Assembly: GCA_028822885.1 (NCBI GenBank)
Contig: JAPKCP010000152.1
Location: 1-7,913 of the forward strand
From: Yoonia sp.
Lineage (GTDB): Bacteria > Pseudomonadota > Alphaproteobacteria > Rhodobacterales > Rhodobacteraceae
Length of the DNA: 7,913 nucleotides
Reading direction: 5' to 3'
Shown: positions 1 to 6,952 of the stretch, in pieces
Position numbering within the stretch: position 1 is the first letter of the stretch
Layout of the letters: each line of letters opens with the position of its first letter
Program-made: the position numbers and the translations under genes
The notes under the pieces: generated by a model
The model's input: only the letters and a program-made list of their open reading frames with translations
Told to the model about the DNA's origin: nothing
The model's database searches: none

Positions 1-2552
1 GCTTCTGCCGCGGATGTTTTCACAACAGTTTTCACTGGGGCAGGTGTTGGAATCGCTGCAAATAACGGCAGATCATCAATGATCGCTTTCCTGTTTGTCC
101 CACCTTCGCGTTCACCCTTTTCTAGGGCTTCAAGAACAACTTTCGCTCGGTCCACGACAACCTGTGGCAACCCAGCCAATCGTGCTACTTGCACGCCGTA
201 ACTGCGGTCTGCAGTCCCCTTGCGCACTTCATGCAAGAAGATCACGTCGCCTTCCCATTCTTTCACGGTGACAGTCGCATTATCCACGCCGTCTAATTTC
301 GCGGATAGCGCCGACATCTCGTGATAATGCGTGGCGAATAGGGCGCGACACCGGTTCACATCGTGCAAGTGTTCTAACGTGGCCCATGCAATTGATAGGC
401 CATCATAAGTCGCAGTTCCCCGCCCAATTTCATCTAAGATCACCAAAGCCCGATCATCCGCTTGGTTTAAGATCGCAGCTGTTTCCACCATCTCAACCAT
501 GAACGTCGATCGCCCTCTTGCCAGATCATCAGACGCGCCAACACGGCTGAATATCTGGCTAACAATCCCAATATGGGCAGATGTTGCAGGCACAAAACTG
601 CCCATTTGGGCCAGAACCGCAATCAATGCATTCTGTCGGAGGAATGTGGATTTACCGGCCATGTTCGGACCGGTCAGCAGCCAAATCGATTGATTAGACA
701 AATTACAATCATTGGCAATAAACGGCGACCCTGATTTCTGCAAAGCGGCCTCAACCACTGGATGCCGCCCACCTTGCAAATCAAACGCGCGGCTATCGTC
801 CATCTTTGGACGCACCCAGTTTTCCAACCCAGCGAGATGTGCCAAGGCAGCCGTCAAATCAATTTCACTTAACGCCCGCGCCAAAGCCCCCAACGGTCCG
901 GCTTGTGCAATAATCGCTTGTGTTAGAGACGCATAAAGCCGCTTTTCGATCTCAAGCGCCCGACCACCCGCATTCAAAATCCGCGTTTCAATCTCTGACA
1001 GTTCTACAGTCGTAAAACGAACCTGATTTGCGGTTGTTTGCCGATGAATGAACGTCTCATTTAGTGGCGGAGTCATCATCTTTTCGGCATGAGTCGCGGT
1101 CGTTTCTATGAAGTATCCCAGCACATTGTTGTGCTTGATTTTGAGCGCGGACACGCCGGACATCGTGATAAATTCTGCCTGCATTGCCGCAATCACTGAC
1201 CGGCCTTCATCCCGCAAGGTCCGCGCTTCATCGAGTTCCGCGTCGTACCCTGACGCAATGAAGCCACCATCGCGGGCAAGAAGTGGGGGCTCTGCAACTA
1301 ACGCTTCATCCAGCAACTTCAGCAAGTCATCATGCCCGCGCAAGCCGTCAACGGCTTCTCCTAAAACATTAGGCAAATCACCAGACAGCGCTGAAAATAG
1401 TGTCTGTGCATGGCCAATCGTGTTGCGAATGGCCGTCATGTCACGCGGGCCACCACGGTCCAAGGCAAGCCGTGACAGAGCCCGATCCAGATCATGAACA
1501 CCCTTTAGGTGATCACGCAGATCCGCCGTCAATCGCGCATTATCCGCCAAATATGCGACTGCCTCTTGCCGCTCCTGAATGACCGACAGGGTGCACGATG
1601 GCGACGACAGCCGCCGTTCTAGCAAGCGCGCACCACCGGCAGTCACTGACCTATCAACCGCGCCAAGCAGCGATCCCGCTCGCCCACCATTCATACTATG
1701 TGTTAATTCCAAAGACCGTCGCGTTGCCGCATCAATCTGCATTGTGGCCCGCTGACCTTCCAATACAGGCTGGCGCAAAAGGGGTAATTTCCCTTTTTGA
1801 GTAATTTCCAAGTACTCAACCACAGCCGACATCGCGGCAATTTCTGCCCGCGCAAACGCCCCATAGGCGTCGAGTGATCCTACTTTATACAGACCTAGTA
1901 GCCGCTTTTCGCCAGCCGTACTATCAAACGCAGCAGCGCCTAAAGTTGTGACAGCAATGTCAGATTCAGAGACTAACTCACCGAAATCGCGCTCCGATCC
2001 ATCCACAACGATCAATTCGCGCGGGGTTAATCGCGCCAACTCTGGACCCAAAGCGACGCGTGGGCAGGTCATCACATGAAACGCACCAGTGGAAATATCG
2101 ACCCAAGCCAAGGCGCATTCATCCCGTACAACAGCATAAGCCGCTAAAAAGTTGTGCCGCCGCGCGTCTAGCAATGAATCCTCAGTCAATGTGCCGGGTG
2201 TGACTAGCCGCACGACCTCGCGATGCACGACAGATTTATGACCACGTTTCTTCGCCTCAGCGGGGCTTTCCATTTGCTCACAAACCGCAACGCGAAATCC
2301 TTTGCGGATTAGCGTCAGGAAATATCCCTCAGCAGCGTGATGCGGGACGCCACACATTGGGATGTCCTTGCCGTCGTGTTTTCCACGTTTGGTTAATGCA
2401 ATATCTAAGGCGGCCGCAGCCTGCACGGCATCGTCGAAAAACATCTCATAGAAATCGCCCATTCGGTAGAACAGCAAGGCATCTGGATGCGCCTGCTTGA
2501 TCTCCAAGAATTGCGCCATCATCGGCGTGACTGCAGTCTTTTCAGTAGCCAT
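1..2552 (-). CDS. mutS: DNA mismatch repair protein MutS (3' end cut by window edge)
   Basis: MutS recognises mispairs and small loops after replication and recruits MutL, using ATP. Translating the minus strand from the ATG at 2552-2550 gives 850 uninterrupted codons before the window edge, close to the roughly 850-900 residues usual for the family, so only a short C-terminal piece is missing. The N-terminal mismatch-reading motif GDFYEMF is present, with Phe34 and Glu36 at the wedge positions. The ATPase domain has Walker A TGPNMAGKST (627-636, Lys634) and Walker B LVILDEIGRGT (Asp707-Glu708). The late segment RSYGVQVARLAGLP is the conserved helix-turn-helix/dimer region. Near the visible end, DDLPLF (826-831) resembles a beta-clamp binding peptide, which is inferred. 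A G-run about 6 nt upstream is the only ribosome-site candidate, and no earlier in-frame ATG was found nearby. It is divergent from maeB. Family assignment is very secure. Confidence 0.97.
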   Translation of the reverse strand, partial: MATEKTAVTPMMAQFLEIKQAHPDALLFYRMGDFYEMFFDDAVQAAAALDIALTKRGKHDGKDIPMCGVPHHAAEGYFLTLIRKGFRVAVCEQMESPAEAKKRGHKSVVHREVVRLVTPGTLTEDSLLDARRHNFLAAYAVVRDECALAWVDISTGAFHVMTCPRVALGPELARLTPRELIVVDGSERDFGELVSESDIAVTTLGAAAFDSTAGEKRLLGLYKVGSLDAYGAFARAEIAAMSAVVEYLEITQKGKLPLLRQPVLEGQRATMQIDAATRRSLELTHSMNGGRAGSLLGAVDRSVTAGGARLLERRLSSPSCTLSVIQERQEAVAYLADNARLTADLRDHLKGVHDLDRALSRLALDRGGPRDMTAIRNTIGHAQTLFSALSGDLPNVLGEAVDGLRGHDDLLKLLDEALVAEPPLLARDGGFIASGYDAELDEARTLRDEGRSVIAAMQAEFITMSGVSALKIKHNNVLGYFIETTATHAEKMMTPPLNETFIHRQTTANQVRFTTVELSEIETRILNAGGRALEIEKRLYASLTQAIIAQAGPLGALARALSEIDLTAALAHLAGLENWVRPKMDDSRAFDLQGGRHPVVEAALQKSGSPFIANDCNLSNQSIWLLTGPNMAGKSTFLRQNALIAVLAQMGSFVPATSAHIGIVSQIFSRVGASDDLARGRSTFMVEMVETAAILNQADDRALVILDEIGRGTATYDGLSIAWATLEHLHDVNRCRALFATHYHEMSALSAKLDGVDNATVTVKEWEGDVIFLHEVRKGTADRSYGVQVARLAGLPQVVVDRAKVVLEALEKGEREGGTNRKAIIDDLPLFAAIPTPAPVKTVVKTSAAE

Positions 2553-2579
2553 GAAAGGCCCCCCCGGATCATTGAAATC

Positions 2580-2585
2580 ATAATA
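2580..2585 (-). promoter_or_regulatory. Candidate -10 element for mutS
   Basis: Read on the minus strand this is TATTAT, five of six matches to the sigma-70 -10 consensus, about 27 nt upstream of the mutS ATG. No convincing -35 hexamer lies 16-19 nt further upstream (the best is TTTCGT), so this is only a candidate. It would give a 5' leader of roughly 20 nt. Confidence 0.3.
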
Positions 2586-2623
2586 CCGAGCGGATGTTAG
2601 CGACGAAACCCCGAAAGAGGCCG

Positions 2624-2653
2624 TTGCCCTTTTGTTTAATCCCCCCTTACAAA
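2624..2653 (+). promoter_or_regulatory. Candidate sigma-70 promoter for maeB
   Basis: TTGCCC (2624-2629, four of six matches to the -35 consensus) is followed after 18 nt by TACAAA (2648-2653, four of six matches to the -10 consensus). Transcription would begin near 2660, leaving a leader of about 20 nt that contains the strong Shine-Dalgarno site. This position also argues against the longer TTG-initiated reading frame that starts at 2632. The call rests on sequence matching alone. Confidence 0.35.
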
Positions 2654-2667
2654 GGTTGGACGCTTTG

Positions 2668-2673
2668 AGGAGG
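2668..2673 (+). promoter_or_regulatory. Shine-Dalgarno site setting the maeB start
   Basis: A perfect AGGAGG lies 6 nt before the ATG at 2680. It decides the start: the frame stays open upstream to a TTG at 2632, but that codon lacks a comparable site, and the extra 16 residues do not look like malic enzyme sequence. Confidence 0.85.
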
Positions 2674-2679
2674 ACTGAC

Positions 2680-4935
2680 ATGGCCAAGATGAAAATGACG
2701 CGAGAGGACGCATTGCGGTTCCACATCTCGCCGACGCCCGGAAAATGGGAAATTCAGGCCACGGTGCCGATGACAACGCAGCGCGATTTGTCGCTGGCGT
2801 ATTCCCCCGGTGTGGCGATCCCATGTGAGGAAATCGCGGCTAACCCTGCCACTGCATATGATTACACGAACAAGGGAAACTTGGTTGCTGTGATCTCGAA
2901 CGGGACGGCTGTTCTGGGCCTTGGTAATCTTGGCGCGCTGGCTTCAAAGCCAGTGATGGAAGGAAAGGCAGTTCTGTTCAAACGGTTCGCTGACGTGAAT
3001 TCCATCGACATTGAACTGGACACTGAAGACCCAGATGAGTTCTGCAATGCGGTTCGCCTGATGGGTCCGACGTTCGGTGGAATCAACCTCGAAGACATCA
3101 AAGCCCCTGAGTGTTTTATCATCGAACAGCGCCTCAAAGAAGAAATGGACATCCCTGTCTTCCACGATGATCAGCACGGTACGGCTGTGATCTGTGCTGC
3201 GGGTCTGATCAATGCGCTCCAAATTTCTGGTAAGAAAATCGGTGACGTAAAGATCGTCCTGAACGGCGCTGGTGCTGCTGGCATCGCCTGCCTTGAGCTT
3301 CTCAAGGCAATGGGTGCGAAACATGACAATTGCATCATGTGCGACACGAAAGGCGTGATTTATCAAGGCCGCACCGAAGGTATGAACCAGTGGAAATCAG
3401 CGCATGCTGCGAACACGGATACGCGGACTTTGGCAGAGGCGATGGATGGCTGTGATGTCTTCCTAGGTGTGTCTGCAAAAGGGGCTGTGACCCAAGATAT
3501 GGTGATTTCCATGTCCCCGAATGCGGTCATTTTCGCGATGGCGAACCCTGATCCTGAGATCACGCCAGAAGAAGTTCACGCCGTTCGTGATGATGTGATT
3601 GTCGCCACCGGGCGCTCTGACTACCCGAACCAAGTGAACAACGTTCTTGGTTTCCCGTATCTATTCCGCGGTGCGCTCGACATTCATGCACGTGCTATTA
3701 ACGACGAAATGAAGATTGCCTGTGCCCAAGCGCTTGCTGATCTCGCTCGCGAAGATGTGCCGGATGAGGTTGCACTCGCTTACGGCAAAAAGTTGTCGTT
3801 TGGTCGTGATTACATTATCCCAACCCCCTTTGATCCACGTCTCATCTATCGTATTCCCACCGCGGTTGCGAACGCTGGCATGAAGACTGGGGTTGCTCGT
3901 CGGCCCATTGTTGACATGGACGGTTACGAGGCATCGCTCAAGGAACGCATGGACCCAACTGCGAACATGCTCCGCAACCTTAATTCGCGTGCGCGGGCAA
4001 ACCAGTCCACGGTTGTCTTTGCTGAAGGCGATGATCCTCGTGTGCTGCGTGCTGCAGTCACATATCAGCGGTCCGGCTTTGGCCGTGCGCTGGTTGTTGG
4101 TCGCGACGACGACGTTGCGGCAAAGCTGACAGCCGAAGGTATGGCTGACGCAATTGGTGAGCTTGAGATCGTGAATGCGGCCAAAACCCAAGACTTAGAG
4201 ACGTATAAAGACTTCCTCTATGCGCGCCTCCAACGTAAAGGTATGGATCGCCAAGACGTCCACCGTCTTGCTGCTCGCGACCGGCATGTGTTCGCGTCCT
4301 TGATGGTTGCACACGGTCACGCCGACGGCATGGTGACAGGTGTGACCCGGAAATCAGCGCATGTGCTTGAACTCATTAACCACGTTTTTGATGCTCAGCC
4401 GCATGATGGTGCGGTTGGCGTGTCTGCGATCCTGCACAAGGGGCGCATCGTGCTAATGGCTGATACGCTTGTCCACGAATGGCCTGACGAGAACGATCTG
4501 GCGGATATTGCAGAAAGGGGTGCATCTGTGGCACGTGAACTTGGCCTTGAGCCGCGCGTCGCTTTCGTCTCGTTCTCAACATTTGGGTATCCCGTGTCAG
4601 AACGGTCTGCGAAAATGCACATTGCGCCAAATATCCTTGACCAACGGCGTGTGGATTTTGAGTATGAGGGTGAGATGAACGTGGACGTTGCCTTGAACCC
4701 CACAGTCATGGCGCAGTACCCTTTCCAACGGCTGACCGGTCCCGCAAACGTGCTTGTTGTTCCTGCCCGTCACTCCGCCTCAATTTCAGTTAAATTGATG
4801 CAGGAGATGGCTGGGGCGACAGTCATTGGCCCGATCCTTTCTGGTGTTGGTAAGCCGGTGCAAATCTGTTCAACCACCTCTACGGTGAACGATATTCTAA
4901 ACATGGCGGTTATCGCCGCTTGTCGGATCGGATAG
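2680..4935 (+). CDS. maeB: NADP-dependent malic enzyme with C-terminal phosphotransacetylase-like domain
   Basis: This enzyme oxidatively decarboxylates malate to pyruvate with NADP+, supplying NADPH and pyruvate from the TCA cycle in the cytoplasm. From the ATG at 2680 it has 751 residues, the usual size of the two-domain MaeB type (E. coli MaeB is about 759). The malic domain shows SLAYSPGVA with catalytic Tyr41, EGKAVLFK with Lys96, NLEDIKAPE (metal ligands Glu138 and Asp139) and FHDDQHGT (Asp164). A dinucleotide-binding loop GAGAAG lies at 196-201. From about residue 440 (VVFAEGDDPRVLRAA) to the end the protein matches phosphotransacetylase, but the active-site Ser-Arg pair reads Ser731-Thr732. 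In characterised homologues this domain regulates the enzyme, responding to acetyl-CoA, rather than catalysing; that role is inferred here. NADP rather than NAD use is also inferred from the fused architecture. The kinase gene starts 3 bp downstream. Confidence 0.95.
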   Translation: MAKMKMTREDALRFHISPTPGKWEIQATVPMTTQRDLSLAYSPGVAIPCEEIAANPATAYDYTNKGNLVAVISNGTAVLGLGNLGALASKPVMEGKAVLFKRFADVNSIDIELDTEDPDEFCNAVRLMGPTFGGINLEDIKAPECFIIEQRLKEEMDIPVFHDDQHGTAVICAAGLINALQISGKKIGDVKIVLNGAGAAGIACLELLKAMGAKHDNCIMCDTKGVIYQGRTEGMNQWKSAHAANTDTRTLAEAMDGCDVFLGVSAKGAVTQDMVISMSPNAVIFAMANPDPEITPEEVHAVRDDVIVATGRSDYPNQVNNVLGFPYLFRGALDIHARAINDEMKIACAQALADLAREDVPDEVALAYGKKLSFGRDYIIPTPFDPRLIYRIPTAVANAGMKTGVARRPIVDMDGYEASLKERMDPTANMLRNLNSRARANQSTVVFAEGDDPRVLRAAVTYQRSGFGRALVVGRDDDVAAKLTAEGMADAIGELEIVNAAKTQDLETYKDFLYARLQRKGMDRQDVHRLAARDRHVFASLMVAHGHADGMVTGVTRKSAHVLELINHVFDAQPHDGAVGVSAILHKGRIVLMADTLVHEWPDENDLADIAERGASVARELGLEPRVAFVSFSTFGYPVSERSAKMHIAPNILDQRRVDFEYEGEMNVDVALNPTVMAQYPFQRLTGPANVLVVPARHSASISVKLMQEMAGATVIGPILSGVGKPVQICSTTSTVNDILNMAVIAACRIG

Positions 4936-4938
4936 AGT

Positions 4939-5805
4939 ATGGCGATCTGGAATTTAGGCTCTATCAACGCAGATTACGTTTATTCTGTACCGCATATCCC
5001 TGCGCCGGGTGAAACTTTGGCAGCCACAAGTCGCAAGGTTTTCCTTGGTGGTAAAGGTGCGAACATGTCAGTCGCTGTGGCCCGTGCTGCAGCGCAAGTC
5101 AAACACATTGGTGCCATCGGGGTCGATGGCGCGTGGGCAAAGGAACGTCTTCTCGAATACGGCGTTGACACACGGCACATCACCACGCTTGAGGGTGAAA
5201 CAGCCCATGCGATTATTGCGGTTGATGCAAATTCTGAGAACATGATCATTTTGCACCCAGGCGCAAACGTAAACATCCCGCAAGCCGTACTACAAAACGC
5301 GCTGTCAGAGGCGCAAACTGGTGATTGGTTTATCACCCAGAACGAGACGAACCTGCAACGTACAGGCGCGCAACTTGCTAAAAAAATGGGTCTTAAGGTA
5401 GCTTACGCCGCAGCCCCTTTTGATGCGGATCGGGTGAAAGCCGTCCTCGAATATCTCGATTTTCTGATCTTGAACGAGATAGAGGCAGAGCAGCTTAGGC
5501 AAGCCACTGGGCAGGATCCGCAGGATCTTGGCGTTGGCGACGTTATTGTGACTTTGGGTGCAAACGGAGCGGATTGGTACGGGCGGCAGGGTAAACAGCA
5601 TTTTGATGCGATCAAGGTGGACCCTGTTGATACGACTGGCGCAGGCGACACCTTTACTGGTTACGTCTTAGCGGGTCTTGATCGTGATCTTCCAATGGCG
5701 CAGGCGATTGGGCAAGCTCTGAAAGCTGGTGCGTTGATGGTCACACGTCATGGCACTGCCGACGTTATTCCTGACCTGTCTGAAGTGCAGGCGTTTCAGC
5801 CATAA
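4939..5805 (+). CDS. PfkB/ribokinase-family carbohydrate kinase
   Basis: This is a 288-residue ATP-dependent sugar or nucleoside kinase, cytoplasmic, slightly shorter than typical ribokinases (about 300-310). The N-terminus LGSINADYVYSVPHIPAPGE matches the ribokinase substrate-binding strand, so the ATG at 4939 is the right start. PfkB signature 1 is GGKGANMSVAVARA (from Gly37). NEIEAEQL lies in the middle. Signature 2 is DTTGAGDTFTGYVLAG, with Asp237 as the catalytic base in the GAGD anion hole. Near the C-terminus HGTADVIP matches the region that forms the monovalent-cation loop in ribokinases. It follows maeB by 3 bp with only a weak GGATAGAG as ribosome site, suggesting translational coupling. 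No sugar transporter, isomerase or regulator lies beside it, so the substrate (ribose, another pentose, a nucleoside) cannot be named and rbsK is not assigned. The last 41 bases overlap a small minus-strand ORF. Confidence 0.9.
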   Translation: MAIWNLGSINADYVYSVPHIPAPGETLAATSRKVFLGGKGANMSVAVARAAAQVKHIGAIGVDGAWAKERLLEYGVDTRHITTLEGETAHAIIAVDANSENMIILHPGANVNIPQAVLQNALSEAQTGDWFITQNETNLQRTGAQLAKKMGLKVAYAAAPFDADRVKAVLEYLDFLILNEIEAEQLRQATGQDPQDLGVGDVIVTLGANGADWYGRQGKQHFDAIKVDPVDTTGAGDTFTGYVLAGLDRDLPMAQAIGQALKAGALMVTRHGTADVIPDLSEVQAFQP

Positions 5806-5911
5806 CATCTGCATAGGCGGGGTAGGTTTGTAGGAAATGACCGACCCCAATGGCGATCACGAGGGCTAAGGTTTTCAGCGCGGTCGCGCGCTTTGATTGG
5901 ACTTTCGACAT
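5765..5911 (-). CDS. Small exported or membrane-anchored protein, 48 aa, unrecognised
   Basis: An ATG at 5911-5909 opens a 48-codon frame ending at TAA (5767-5765). It is preceded by a good Shine-Dalgarno sequence, AAGGGGG, with 9 nt spacing. The product has a basic N-terminus (Lys3, Lys7, Arg8, Lys13), a hydrophobic stretch at about 14-27 (LALVIAIGVG core), then QTYPAYA-D, where Ala32-Tyr33-Ala34 forms an AXA signal-peptidase-I-like site seven residues after the hydrophobic core. Cleavage would leave a 14-residue acidic tail; without cleavage it would be a single-pass membrane peptide. It is convergent with the kinase gene, overlapping its last 41 bases, and divergent from the aminotransferase gene. 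I do not recognise the family. Support comes from the ribosome site and the ordered tripartite signal architecture, which is unlikely in a chance frame. Expression is not shown. Confidence 0.6.
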   Translation of the reverse strand: MSKVQSKRATALKTLALVIAIGVGHFLQTYPAYADVMAETPALQTGQE

Positions 5912-5920
5912 AAGATATTT

Positions 5921-5932
5921 CCCCCTTAAGGG
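5921..5932. repeat. Short palindrome over the small ORF's ribosome site
   Basis: CCCTTAAGGG at 5923-5932 is a perfect 10-bp palindrome. Read on the minus strand its right half forms the AAGGGGG Shine-Dalgarno sequence of the 48-aa ORF (5921-5927). It could be a chance palindrome or a weak operator. There is no second copy in the window to support a binding site. Confidence 0.3.
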
Positions 5933-5960
5933 CACCATGTCCGCAAAAGTGTTTCATGCG

Positions 5961-6029
5961 CAATTCAAACTTCCGTGACCTTTTCGACTTGGCAGCGTTT
6001 CGCCGGCAGCCTAGCGTCATCTTGAATTG
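5961..6029. repeat. 8-bp inverted repeat in the divergent intergenic region
   Basis: CAATTCAA at 5961-5968 and its exact reverse complement TTGAATTG at 6022-6029 flank the centre of the intergenic region between the 48-aa ORF and the aminotransferase gene. The arms are 61 bp apart start to start, near six helical turns. A pair like this is modestly likely by chance in 130 bp, so a regulatory role is only a suggestion. Confidence 0.3.
5989..6017 (+). promoter_or_regulatory. Weak candidate promoter for the aminotransferase-sulfotransferase pair
   Basis: TTGGCA (5989-5994, five of six matches to the -35 consensus) is followed after 17 nt by TAGCGT (6012-6017, only three of six matches to the -10 consensus). 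It sits 27 nt before the aminotransferase ATG. The -35 and the spacing are good, but the -10 is poor, so activator dependence or a different promoter is possible. Confidence 0.3.
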
Positions 6030-6030
6030 T

Positions 6031-6036
6031 AAAAGG
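6031..6036 (+). promoter_or_regulatory. Ribosome binding site of the aminotransferase gene
   Basis: AAAAGG lies 7 nt before the ATG at 6044. It is a moderate Shine-Dalgarno match at proper spacing and supports that start. The resulting N-terminal leader of about 18 residues before the ILIYVDGKIVP strand is not conserved in the wider family. Confidence 0.55.
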
Positions 6037-6043
6037 CCGCGCC

Positions 6044-6952
6044 ATGACTGACCATCTCACAACCCACCAAGCCGAAGAAGACGCGCGTAATGATGCGATC
6101 TTGATCTATGTTGACGGTAAAATTGTCCCAAAGGCACAAGCGGTTGTTAGCGTTTATGACAGTGGTTTTATGTTGGGCGATGGGGTCTGGGAAGGGCTCC
6201 GGCTGCACAACAACACATGGGCCTTTGCTGAAGAACACCTTGACCGGCTTTTCGAAGCTGCAAAAGCGATTGACCTCGACATTGGGATGGACCGAAAAGG
6301 TGTATTTGCTGCCTTGTTAGAGACACAAAAAGCGAATGGCATTACCACTGATGCACATGCGCGCATGATGATCACGCGGGGGGTGAAAATTCGACCCTTC
6401 CAGCATCCGAATTTGTCCCAATCTGGACCAACTTTTGTGATAATTATTGAACATTCAAAGCCTAAAATCCCGCGCCCGATTAGCCTTGCCACGGTGCCGC
6501 ACCAGCGCGGATTGCCCATGACGCAGGATCCGAAGCTGAATTCGCATTCAAAGCTCAACTGCATCCTCGCCTGTATAGCGGCCCAAAAAGCTGGTGCTGA
6601 TGAGGCGTTGATGCTTGATGTGCATGGTTTCGTGAACACAACAAACGCCTGTAACTTCTTTATTGTGCGCAAAGGCGCTGTTTGGACCTCGACTGGGGAT
6701 TACTGCATGAATGGGATCACCCGGCAAAAGGTGATTGATTTGTGCCGGGCCAACGATATCCCAGTGTTTGAACGGAACTATTCGCTGGTCGATACCTACG
6801 GTGCCGACGAGGTGTTCCTGACAGGAACTTTTGGCGCACAAACCCCCGTTGGATCAATAGATGGACGCCAAATCGGAGACGGACAGCTAGGTCCAATGAC
6901 GACCCGATTACGAGAACTTTATGCAGATATGGTCGCCAAGGAATGTAGCTAA
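6044..6952 (+). CDS. Class IV PLP-dependent aminotransferase (branched-chain/D-amino-acid type)
   Basis: This is a 302-residue fold-type IV PLP enzyme, cytoplasmic, that would move an amino group between an amino acid and a 2-oxo acid. Family features run in order: IYVDGKIVP, VYDSGFMLGDGVWEGLRL (36-54), EEHLDRL with phosphate-contacting Arg68, a lysine-rich segment DPKLNSHSKLN, DEALMLDVHGFV, NGITRQKV, GADEVFLTGTFGAQTPVGSIDG, and a GPMTTRL C-terminal helix. Lys164 is the likelier Schiff-base lysine and Lys170 the alternative, because the spacing to the following helix differs from IlvE. Thr199 stands where IlvE has the Glu that bonds the PLP ring nitrogen. These deviations and the overlapping sulfotransferase gene argue against assigning ilvE or dat. 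Substrate and stereochemistry are unknown. The stop codon shares one base with the next ATG (TAATG), so the two are surely co-transcribed. Confidence 0.9.
   Translation: MTDHLTTHQAEEDARNDAILIYVDGKIVPKAQAVVSVYDSGFMLGDGVWEGLRLHNNTWAFAEEHLDRLFEAAKAIDLDIGMDRKGVFAALLETQKANGITTDAHARMMITRGVKIRPFQHPNLSQSGPTFVIIIEHSKPKIPRPISLATVPHQRGLPMTQDPKLNSHSKLNCILACIAAQKAGADEALMLDVHGFVNTTNACNFFIVRKGAVWTSTGDYCMNGITRQKVIDLCRANDIPVFERNYSLVDTYGADEVFLTGTFGAQTPVGSIDGRQIGDGQLGPMTTRLRELYADMVAKECS
6938..6942 (+). promoter_or_regulatory. Shine-Dalgarno site of the sulfotransferase gene, inside the upstream gene
   Basis: AAGGA lies within the last codons of the aminotransferase gene, 9 nt before the ATG at 6952. Together with the TAATG stop/start overlap it allows both reinitiation and independent ribosome loading. 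Confidence 0.6.

Noticed and set aside
1108..1497. 129-codon plus-strand frame
   Set aside because: Serine- and arginine-rich shadow antisense to an intact, well-conserved part of mutS, without a ribosome site.
2559..2565. Seven-C run (G-run on the minus strand) before mutS as a phase-variation tract
   Set aside because: It lies in the untranslated leader and is short; it probably serves as a loose ribosome site, and nothing suggests slippage control.
2632..2679. TTG-initiated upstream extension of maeB by 16 residues
   Set aside because: A perfect AGGAGG 6 nt before the ATG at 2680 and a candidate promoter inside the extension favour the ATG; the extra residues do not look like malic enzyme sequence.
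3661..4191. 176-codon minus-strand frame
   Set aside because: Lies entirely antisense to maeB, which is coding throughout; the composition does not look like a protein family.
5796..6020. 74-codon minus-strand frame around the kinase 3' end
   Set aside because: Arginine-rich and without a Shine-Dalgarno site; the 48-aa ORF in another frame of the same strand has a ribosome site and a coherent signal-peptide pattern.
6154..6672. 172-codon minus-strand frame
   Set aside because: Shadow antisense to the aminotransferase, whose motifs cover the same stretch; no recognisable features.
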